A stretch of DNA of 6,732 nt from JAIVGV01 sp035295985 (GTDB lineage: Bacteria; Acidobacteriota; Blastocatellia; Pyrinomonadales; Pyrinomonadaceae): contig DATHBT010000303.1 of the NCBI GenBank assembly GCA_035295985.1, positions 1 through 6,732 of the forward strand, in the 5' to 3' direction. Made by a program: the position numbers and the translations under genes. A model generated the notes under the pieces. The model did not search any database and was not told the origin of the DNA. It saw only the letters and a list, made by a program, of their open reading frames with translations. Below are positions 1 to 5,452 of this stretch, one piece after another. Position 1 is the stretch's first letter. Each line of letters opens with the position of its first letter.

Positions 1-1611
1 CGGCGGACGCGGATGCGCGAACTGGTCGATGACCTGCGGCGGCTCGAAGCGAAGCTCAGGCGCGGCGGCGGGGCGGATAAGATCGAGCGGCAGCACCAGC
101 AGGGCAAGCTGACGGCGCGCGAGCGGATCGAGCTGCTGTTCGACCGCGGAGCTTACGCCCAAGAGATAGGTCTGCTCGTCGCCTACGACCAATACAAGGG
201 CGGCGCGCCCGCGGTGGGCGTGGTGACGGCGGCGGGGCGCGTCGCGGGCCGCGAGGTCGTGGTCGTCGCCAACGACGCGACCGTCAAGGCCGGCTCGTGG
301 TGGCCGGAGACGATCAAGAAAATCCTGCGCGCGCAGGAGATCGCTATGCGCTCGCGCGTGCCGATCGTTTATCTGGTGGACTCGGCCGGCGTGAACCTGC
401 CGTACCAGGGCGGCGTCTTTCCGGGCCAGTACGGCGCGGCCAGAATCTTTTATTACAACTCGATCATGCGCCGGTATCTTCGCGTGCCGCAGATCGCCGC
501 CGTGATGGGGCCGTGCGTGGCGGGCGGGGCGTATTTGCCCGCGCTCTCCGACACGATCATCATGGTCGAGAACACCTCGTTCATGGGCCTCGGCGGCGCG
601 AACTTGGTCAAAGGCGCGACGGGGCAGTCGATAGACAACGAGACCTTGGGCGGCGCGCGCACGCACACGGAGCTGTCGGGCGTCGCGCACTACCGCGCCG
701 CGAACGACGAGGAGTGCGTCGCGAAGATCAGGGAGTTCGTCTCCGAGCTTCCCGCGAGCACGTCGAAACTGCTGTCAGTCGCTGACCCGGCCGAACCCAC
801 GCGGCCCGAAACCGATCTCTACGAGCTGATCCCCGAAGACCACCGCCAGCCCTACGACGCGCGCGCGGTGCTGAGCTGCATCCTCGACGGCGGCCACCTC
901 GACGAGTTTCAGGCCGACTACGCGCGCGAGATGATCACGGGCCACGCACGGGTGCGCGGCATACAGGTCGGCGTCATCGCGAACAACCGCGGGCTGCTTC
1001 GACAGCCCAATGGTGCGCCCCCGAAGTTCGGCGGCATCGTCTATGCCGACTCGGCGGAGAAGGTCGCCTACTTCATCGATCTGTGCGACCGCCACCGCAC
1101 GCCGCTCCTCTTCATCCAGGACGTGTCCGGCTTCATGGTCGGCGCGGAGGCCGAGCATTCGGGGATCATCCGCGCGGGCGCACGCTTCGTCGAGGCGATG
1201 GCGACGGCCGCCGTGCCGAAGATCGTCCTGACGATCAACCACGCTTCGGGCGCGGGCTACTACGCGATGGCCGGCCAGGGCTTCGACCCGGACTTCATCT
1301 TCAGTTGGCCCACGGGCCGCATGGGCGTGATGGAGGGCGACTCCGCGGTGCAGGCCATCTACGGCACGCAGCTCGACAAGCTGAAGCGCGAGGGCAAACA
1401 GCCCGACGGGAAGTTGAAATCCGAGATGGCGCGCGTGCGCGAGGACTACGAGCACCAGTTGGACGCCAAGTACGCCGCCGCGCGCGGCTTCGTGGACGCG
1501 GTCGTCGCGCCCGAGGAGACGCGCGACGCGCTCGAACTCGCGCTCCGGGTCGCGGGCAACTACGACGGCCCGCACCTCGGGCAGTTCGTCCTCCCGCAGG
1601 TGTTAGCCTGA
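1..1611 (+). CDS. Acyl-CoA carboxylase, carboxyltransferase (beta) subunit, methylcrotonyl/geranyl-CoA carboxylase type; 5' end probably truncated
   Basis: Likely transfers the carboxyl group from carboxybiotin to a branched enoyl-CoA in the cytoplasm, together with a biotin carboxylase alpha subunit not in the window. Counting from the ATG at position 13 (532 residues), the crotonase-like N-terminal half shows GKLTARERI at 31-39, ANDATVKAG at 86-94, LVDSAG at 121-126 and the oxyanion-hole region GPCVAGGAY at 166-174. The C-terminal half shows QDVSGFMVG at 369-377 and SGAGYYAMAG at 412-421, the second oxyanion-hole region. Length fits the family (about 530-540). The frame is open to the window edge. 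Family members usually carry some 15-25 residues before the MRELVDDL segment, so the true start is probably upstream and the ATG at 13 is an internal Met or a short alternative start. The stretch GVMEGDSAVQAIYG at 438-451 differs from the GGEQAA of classical MCC beta. The substrate (methylcrotonyl-, geranyl- or another acyl-CoA) cannot be fixed from sequence. The family call is strong. Confidence 0.93.
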   Translation, partial: RRTRMRELVDDLRRLEAKLRRGGGADKIERQHQQGKLTARERIELLFDRGAYAQEIGLLVAYDQYKGGAPAVGVVTAAGRVAGREVVVVANDATVKAGSWWPETIKKILRAQEIAMRSRVPIVYLVDSAGVNLPYQGGVFPGQYGAARIFYYNSIMRRYLRVPQIAAVMGPCVAGGAYLPALSDTIIMVENTSFMGLGGANLVKGATGQSIDNETLGGARTHTELSGVAHYRAANDEECVAKIREFVSELPASTSKLLSVADPAEPTRPETDLYELIPEDHRQPYDARAVLSCILDGGHLDEFQADYAREMITGHARVRGIQVGVIANNRGLLRQPNGAPPKFGGIVYADSAEKVAYFIDLCDRHRTPLLFIQDVSGFMVGAEAEHSGIIRAGARFVEAMATAAVPKIVLTINHASGAGYYAMAGQGFDPDFIFSWPTGRMGVMEGDSAVQAIYGTQLDKLKREGKQPDGKLKSEMARVREDYEHQLDAKYAAARGFVDAVVAPEETRDALELALRVAGNYDGPHLGQFVLPQVLA

Positions 1612-1785
1612 GGGGCGCGGCGCGCGTCCACGCGTGCAACGGCGTGGCGTTCTGTGCGAGAATCGGGCCGCGCCGAAAACACTTAAAGACCGAGTTGTTT
1701 TTCTCATCCCGACGTTCGTCCGGACTCTTGCGGGCGCGCACGGAAGTTGCGCGCGGCACGTTTACCCAACGGAGGATGAACTGAC
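1612..1785. other. Intergenic region between carboxylase and secreted-protein gene
   Basis: This 174-base gap holds no ORF worth calling. A weak hairpin (CCACGC at 1628-1633 with GCGTGG at 1642-1647, loop of 8) lies shortly after the carboxylase stop. It has no T-tract, so it is not a convincing intrinsic terminator. A less GC-rich patch around 1676-1702 could contain a promoter, but I found no good -35/-10 pair. A promoter here is nevertheless plausible, because the next gene is functionally unrelated to the carboxylase and has its own strong ribosome binding site. Confidence 0.4.
1771..1776 (+). promoter_or_regulatory. Shine-Dalgarno site for the secreted-protein gene
   Basis: GGAGGA lies ten bases before the ATG at 1786. 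It is one of the two clear purine-rich ribosome binding sites in the window and supports that ATG as the start. Confidence 0.65.
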
Positions 1786-2703
1786 ATGACACGGAGAAAC
1801 AAGGCCCACAAACTTCTCGTCTCCGCCTTCGCCGTGCTGACCGCTTTCGCCCTCGCCGGGATCGATCTCGGAGTCTCGGCGCAGAACACGAACAGCAGCA
1901 CGACGGGCGACACCACCTCGGCGCAGAACGCCAACACCGGCACGACCCGCCGCGCGGGACGCCGCCGCACCGGCACGCGCCGCACACGCAGCGGCAACAC
2001 CAACACCGGCGCGGCCGACGACACGACGGGAACTAACACAAACACGAACACGTCCGACGACGCGTCCGCGCAGAACACCAACACGGGCGAGGCGACGACT
2101 GCGACCGGCACGACACAGGGCACGGGCCGCCGCGGACGCCGCGGACGCCGCGGGCGGCGGGCCGCCACCGCGACCGACGCCTCCGCCACGACCGACACTT
2201 CGGCCGACCAGCCGGCCGACGCCGACACGGCGGGCGAGATGCAGACCGGCGGGACGGACGCGCGCGCCATCGCCGGCACGCAGGAAGATTTGTCGGGAAC
2301 CTACACCGGCAACGTGAGGATGACGGGCGGGCACGAGATGTCGGGCGCGGCGACGCTCACCGTCACCGGCAACTCGTTTACGCTCGCCCTGACCGATGGC
2401 GGGATGACGCACACGGGCACGATCAGGGCCGTCAACTCCAGCGGCTACATCGGCGCGGCCCTGCGCTTCAGCGACGTAAACGACCCGGCGGCTAACAACG
2501 TGCCGCTGTCGGCGTCGGTGCGCGCGCGCCGCGGCGGCGACCGGCTCACGCTCACGCCCGCGCCCGGCGAGCGTAACAGGCTGTGGTTCACGGCGGGCGG
2601 TGGCGGTGGCGGCGGCGGTCGTCGCCGCGGACGCCGCGCGCGCCGCGCGGCCGACACCACGACCACGACCGACACGACCACGACCCCGCCGCCCGTGAAC
2701 TGA
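1786..2703 (+). CDS. Exported low-complexity Asn/Thr/Arg-rich protein of unknown function
   Basis: I recognise no named family. The 305 residues begin with a Sec-type signal peptide: basic n-region (RRNKAHK), hydrophobic core at about 10-25, likely cleavage after SA at 32. The mature protein would therefore start QNTN and act outside the cytoplasm. Residues 33-165 are disordered and rich in N, T, G, A and D, with two Arg clusters: 55-68, and four GRR units at 114-125 encoded by 9-base tandem repeats (2125-2160). Residues about 166-270 look like a small beta-rich domain with alternating polar and hydrophobic residues, containing GTYTGNV, ATLTVTGNSFTLAL and TGTIRAV. After that come eight Gly, a third Arg cluster (279-287), a Thr/Asp tract and PPPVN. 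SAQNTN or SAQNAN occurs three times (31-36, 45-50, 94-99). The start is supported by GGAGGA upstream. Similar secreted QNTN/Arg-rich proteins are, from memory, frequent in Blastocatellia. Binding to a polyanion or surface is only a guess. Confidence 0.8.
   Translation: MTRRNKAHKLLVSAFAVLTAFALAGIDLGVSAQNTNSSTTGDTTSAQNANTGTTRRAGRRRTGTRRTRSGNTNTGAADDTTGTNTNTNTSDDASAQNTNTGEATTATGTTQGTGRRGRRGRRGRRAATATDASATTDTSADQPADADTAGEMQTGGTDARAIAGTQEDLSGTYTGNVRMTGGHEMSGAATLTVTGNSFTLALTDGGMTHTGTIRAVNSSGYIGAALRFSDVNDPAANNVPLSASVRARRGGDRLTLTPAPGERNRLWFTAGGGGGGGGRRRGRRARRAADTTTTTDTTTTPPPVN
2125..2160 (+). repeat. 9-base tandem repeat inside the secreted-protein gene (GRR x4)
   Basis: Four consecutive 9-base units, of the form GGN-CGN-CGN, encode four Gly-Arg-Arg triplets. 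Units 2 and 3 are identical (GGACGCCGC), and the outer units differ only at synonymous positions. This is a length-variable type of repeat that can expand or contract in frame. Confidence 0.75.
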
Positions 2704-2886
2704 GCGCGGCCAGGCGCAGGCAGGCAAGGCGAAGGGCGGGAGTGAAGGGAGGCCGCGGCGGTGATCTGACGCCGTGACGCGCGGGCGGGCGAGGCGATAG
2801 AAAGCAGTCCCGCCGGCGCGCGTCGCGTCGCAATGCCGCCCGGCTCCCCGCGTCTCTTCCGCCTTCCGTCTTTTCAGTTGATCGAG
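2704..2886. other. Intergenic region with purine-rich then pyrimidine-rich tracts
   Basis: The 183 bases between the secreted-protein stop and the chosen AtuA start begin with a purine-rich plus-strand stretch (about 2722-2752) and end with a pyrimidine-rich stretch (about 2851-2876). Between them sits a possible weak stem (GGCGGG at 2784-2789 with CCCGCC at 2809-2814). No clear promoter or terminator is visible. If the AtuA gene starts at the in-frame ATG at 2833 instead, the last 54 bases would be coding. The 18 extra residues that this adds do not resemble the conserved family start. Confidence 0.4.
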
Positions 2887-4254
2887 ATGAGAGAGAAGAT
2901 ACGCATCGCCGCCGGGCAGGGCTTCTGGGGCGACATGCTCGACGCGCCCGTCCGCCAGGTCGCGGGCGGCCCGGTCGATTACCTGATGCTCGACTACCTG
3001 GCCGAGGTCACGATGTCGATCATGCAGAAGCAGCGCGCGCGCGACCCGCGCGCCGGCTACGCGCGCGACTTCGTGCCGCTGATGCGTGAGATTCTCCCTG
3101 TGTGCGTCGGGCGCGACATACGCGTGACGGCCAACGCGGGCGGCGTCAACCCGCAGGGGTGCGCCGAGGCGGTGCGCGACGTGGCGCGCGAGTTGGGCCT
3201 CGCAGGCCGCATGACCATCGGCGTCGTCACCGGCGACGACATCATGGATCGCATCGACGGCCTGCTCGCGCGCGGCGTCGAGCTGCGGAACATGGACACG
3301 GGCGAGCCGCTTTCCGCCGTCCGCGAACGCATCCAGAGCGCGAACGCCTACCTCGGCGCGTGGCCCATCGTCGAGGCTTTGGGCCGCGGCGCGCGGGTCA
3401 TCATCACGGGCCGCGCGACCGACACGGGGCTGACGCTCGCGCCCATCGTCCACGAGTTCGGCTGGAATGAAACCGACTGGGACAGGCTCGCCGCCGGGAC
3501 GATTGCCGGCCACATCATCGAGTGCGGCGCGCAAGCGTCGGGCGGCAACTGCCAGTACGACTGGCGGAACATCCCCGACCTCGCGAACGTCGGCTTCCCC
3601 ATCATCGAGGCCGCGCCCGACGGTACTTTCGTCGTCACCAAGCACGAGGGCACGGGCGGCTGGGTGAACGTGCCTTCGATCAAGGAACAGCTCGTTTACG
3701 AGATGGGCGACCCGCGCGAGTACATCACGCCCGACTGCGTCGCCGACTTCACGACGATCAGGCTCGAAGACGCGGGCCGCGATCGCGTCCGCGTCCAAGG
3801 CATCAAGGGGCGGCCCGCGACGGAGTTTCTGAAAGTCTCGATCAGCTACTCGGCCGGCTTCAAGGCCGTCGGCACGCTCGTCTATTCGTGGCCCGACGCT
3901 TACGAGAAGGCGCGGGCCGCCGACAAAATCCTGCGCGCGCGCCTCGAACGGTTGGGTCTGCGCTTCGATCTCGTCCACACGGAGTTCGTCGGCGCGAACG
4001 CCACGCACGGCGCGCTCGCCGGAGAGCCGTCGGCCGATCTCGCGGAAGTGCAACTGCGCGTCGGCGTGCGCGGCCCCGACCGCGCGGCGGTCGAGCGGTT
4101 CACTAAAGAGATCGCGCCGCTGATCCTGACCGGCCCTCCGGGAGTGACGGGCTTCGCGGGCGGGCGTCCGAAGACCGAGGAGATCGTCGCCTACTGGCCC
4201 GCGCTCATCCCGAAGACGGAGATCGAGCCGCGCGTGGAGGTGATCGAAGTTTGA
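2887..4254 (+). CDS. AtuA-family protein (DUF1446), acyclic terpene utilization type, without the usual C-terminal domain
   Basis: Homologue of the main domain of AtuA, a protein of the Pseudomonas acyclic terpene (citronellol/geraniol) utilization cluster whose biochemical activity is not established to my knowledge. From the ATG at 2887 it has 455 residues with family-conserved segments: IAAGQGFWGD at 7-16, LDYLAEVTMS at 35-44, NAGGVNP at 83-89, GRATDTG at 175-181, CGAQASGGN at 213-221 and GPPGVTGFAGGRP at 416-428. No signal peptide is seen, so it is probably cytoplasmic. I prefer 2887 because MREKIRIAAGQGF matches where family members begin; the upstream in-frame ATG at 2833 adds a low-similarity leader. 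No good ribosome binding site precedes either. Many family members are about 570-600 residues with a fused small C-terminal domain. Here that domain is absent and is encoded separately at 4957-5304. The stop overlaps the NUDIX start by 4 bases. Confidence 0.9.
   Translation: MREKIRIAAGQGFWGDMLDAPVRQVAGGPVDYLMLDYLAEVTMSIMQKQRARDPRAGYARDFVPLMREILPVCVGRDIRVTANAGGVNPQGCAEAVRDVARELGLAGRMTIGVVTGDDIMDRIDGLLARGVELRNMDTGEPLSAVRERIQSANAYLGAWPIVEALGRGARVIITGRATDTGLTLAPIVHEFGWNETDWDRLAAGTIAGHIIECGAQASGGNCQYDWRNIPDLANVGFPIIEAAPDGTFVVTKHEGTGGWVNVPSIKEQLVYEMGDPREYITPDCVADFTTIRLEDAGRDRVRVQGIKGRPATEFLKVSISYSAGFKAVGTLVYSWPDAYEKARAADKILRARLERLGLRFDLVHTEFVGANATHGALAGEPSADLAEVQLRVGVRGPDRAAVERFTKEIAPLILTGPPGVTGFAGGRPKTEEIVAYWPALIPKTEIEPRVEVIEV
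4236..4240 (+). promoter_or_regulatory. Shine-Dalgarno site for the NUDIX gene, inside the AtuA gene
   Basis: GGAGG ends ten bases before the TTG at 4251. It supports a TTG start there and hence translational coupling with AtuA. Confidence 0.55.
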
Positions 4255-4850
4255 GCCGCTTTCGTCGCGAGCGCCTCGGCGCGGACAGCCCCGCGTGGCG
4301 GCGCGTGCGCTCCGAGCCGGTCGCCGACTGCCGCGTCTTCCGCGTGCGCCGCGACATCTCGGCGAACCCCCGAGGCGGCGCTGAGCACGACTTCTACGTC
4401 GTCGAGGCGGCCGACTGGATCAACGTCATCCCGCTCACCGACGCCGAAGAGGTGGTGATGATCGAGCAGTACCGCCACGGCTCGGCCGACGTGACGCTCG
4501 AAATACCGGGCGGGATGGTTGACGAGGGCGAGTCGCCGGTCGAGGCCGCCGGGCGTGAGCTGATCGAAGAGACCGGCTACGCTTCAAACGAGATCGTCGC
4601 GCTCGGGCGCACACGGCCCAACCCGGCGATCCAGGACAACTGGCTGCACACGTTTCTGGCGCGAGGCGCGAGGCCCGCGCACGAGCCGGAGTTCGACGGC
4701 ACGGAGCACTGCGCCGTCCGGCTCGTGCCGCTCGCCGAAGTGCCCGCGCTCATCGCCGAGGGCTGCATCACGCACGCGCTCGTCGTCGTCGCCTTCCACC
4801 GCCTCGCGCTGTGGCGCGACGGGATGATGAAGGAAGCTGTTAGCTATTAG
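4251..4850 (+). CDS. NUDIX hydrolase, ADP-ribose pyrophosphatase type
   Basis: A 199-residue NUDIX protein that probably hydrolyses a nucleoside diphosphate linked to another moiety, such as ADP-ribose, in the cytoplasm. The Nudix box is perfect at residues 88-110: G88, five residues, E94, seven residues, then RELIEETGY (102-110), including the metal-binding glutamates E103, E106 and E107. EQYRHG at 72-77 and EIPGGMVDEGE at 84-94 are typical of the ADP-ribose pyrophosphatase (NudF/MutT-like) group rather than the CoA-pyrophosphatase group. The start is TTG at 4251, overlapping the AtuA stop as TTGA, with GGAGG at 4236-4240; translation is probably coupled to AtuA. The last four or five residues (AVSY with the TAG stop) are encoded by the left arm of an inverted repeat, so the native C-terminus may have been altered by that element. 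The NUDIX call is firm. The substrate is inferred only from motif similarity, and a link to the acyl-CoA pathway is unproven. Confidence 0.93.
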   Translation: MSRFRRERLGADSPAWRRVRSEPVADCRVFRVRRDISANPRGGAEHDFYVVEAADWINVIPLTDAEEVVMIEQYRHGSADVTLEIPGGMVDEGESPVEAAGRELIEETGYASNEIVALGRTRPNPAIQDNWLHTFLARGARPAHEPEFDGTEHCAVRLVPLAEVPALIAEGCITHALVVVAFHRLALWRDGMMKEAVSY

Positions 4851-4956
4851 CTGTTAGCTTTTAGCCGGGAGGAAACAGTTACTAGCCTTCGTCTTGGCAT
4901 CAGCCTCGGTTTAGGATTTGGTTTTGCTAACAGCTAACAGCTAACAGCTAACGGCT
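4835..4956. repeat. Inverted repeat element made of 7-base units (TGTTAGC / GCTAACA)
   Basis: The left arm (4835-4865) is AGC followed by four 7-base units: TGTTAGC, TATTAGC, TGTTAGC, TTTTAGC. The right arm (4926-4956) is the mirror: GCTAACA three times, GCTAACG, then GCT. The 31-base arms match at 28 positions when one is reverse complemented, with a 60-base spacer that is less GC-rich than its surroundings. The left arm starts inside the 3' end of the NUDIX gene and provides its stop. The right arm ends one base before the ATG at 4957. It looks like a small non-coding dispersed repeat (REP/MITE-like), but no copy number can be seen from this window. Confidence 0.85.
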
Positions 4957-5304
4957 ATGAAAGTACAGCTAACCAGGCTCGCGCACGCCCGCTCGGGCGA
5001 CAAGGGCGACACGGCGAACGTCGGCCTCATCGCGCTGCGCGAGGAGTTCTACCCTGTGCTCGCGCGCGAGGTGACGGCCGCGCGCGTCAAGGAGCATTTC
5101 AAAGGCATCTGCCGCGGCGAGGTGGAGCGGTTCGAGCTGCCGAACCTCGGCGCGCTCAACTTCCTCCTCCACGAATCGCTCGGCGGCGGCGGCACGCTCT
5201 CGCTCATGACCGACGCGCAGGGCAAAACCTTCTCGACCGCGCTGCTGCGCATGGAGATCGAACTCGACGGCGAGGAGGCGCGCACGTTGAACCTTTCGAC
5301 GTGA
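4957..5304 (+). CDS. AtuA-like C-terminal (ferredoxin-fold-like) domain protein, stand-alone
   Basis: A 115-residue protein matching the small domain usually fused to the C-terminus of DUF1446/AtuA proteins. The family hallmark AHARSGDKGDTANVG is at residues 9-23, followed by RFELPNLGALNFLL (58-71), the Gly-rich LGGGGTLSL (75-83) and an amphipathic terminal strand LLRMEIEL. Together with the 455-residue AtuA upstream it gives about 570 residues, the size expected of a fused protein, so the two likely form one complex. The activity is unknown. The ATG at 4957 is chosen because MKVQLTRLAHARSGDKGD is the canonical family start. No Shine-Dalgarno is possible, because the preceding bases are the GCTAACA repeat. 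Translation may depend on reading through from the NUDIX gene or on leader structure. No signal peptide or membrane segment is seen. Confidence 0.9.
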   Translation: MKVQLTRLAHARSGDKGDTANVGLIALREEFYPVLAREVTAARVKEHFKGICRGEVERFELPNLGALNFLLHESLGGGGTLSLMTDAQGKTFSTALLRMEIELDGEEARTLNLST

Positions 5305-5313
5305 CGCGGGTTC

Positions 5314-5447
5314 TGTAGGGGCAGAGCTTGTCCCTGCCCGTCGCGCGCAAGCGCGAATGCGACCTCCTATTTATTCAACGTTGAAAGCACGCGCAGCTTG
5401 ATTAGCGGCTGTCGCCGCTGCGGGCAGGGACAAGCCCCGCCCCTACA
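5314..5447. repeat. Inverted repeat element with 27-base arms and internal palindromes
   Basis: The left arm at 5314-5340 starts TGTAGGGGC and ends TCCCTGCCCG. The right arm at 5421-5447 is its reverse complement with 25 of 27 matches. The 80-base interior contains a perfect 6-bp hairpin with a GCAA loop (TCGCGC/GCGCGA, 5341-5356), a 12-base perfect palindrome TTCAACGTTGAA (5374-5385) and a 5-bp hairpin (GCGGC/GCCGC, 5405-5418). The whole unit occupies most of the 148-base gap. Elements starting GTAGGGGC are, from memory, common dispersed repeats in several bacterial phyla. In RNA the arms would form a strong stem and could act as a terminator-like or 3'-end-protecting structure. No transposase is present. 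Confidence 0.85.
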
Positions 5448-5452
5448 AATTT

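Noticed and set aside
775..1575. 266-codon minus-strand frame inside the carboxylase gene
   Set aside because: It shadows a clear carboxyltransferase gene; the translation is low-complexity with no recognisable motif.
1695..1723. TTGTTT as a possible -35 box before the secreted-protein gene
   Set aside because: No TATAAT-like sequence lies at suitable spacing, so a sigma-70 promoter cannot be supported.
1742..1763. GGAAGTT...CGTTT resembling an extracytoplasmic-function sigma promoter
   Set aside because: The spacing between the elements is about 10 bases, too short for that promoter class.
2833..2886. Upstream in-frame ATG extending AtuA by 18 residues
   Set aside because: The added MPPGSPRLF... 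leader does not match the family N-terminus and no ribosome binding site precedes it; the start at 2887 gives the conserved beginning. It remains possible.
1762..4053. Long open frame of 763 codons on the minus strand across the secreted-protein and AtuA genes
   Set aside because: It is antisense to two well-supported genes, is Arg/Val/Ala/Asp-rich without domain motifs, and is the kind of shadow frame expected in a very GC-rich sequence with strong third-position GC.
4835..4956. Short regularly spaced repeats that might suggest a CRISPR array
   Set aside because: The units are contiguous 7-mers arranged as an inverted pair, with no repeat-spacer-repeat periodicity.
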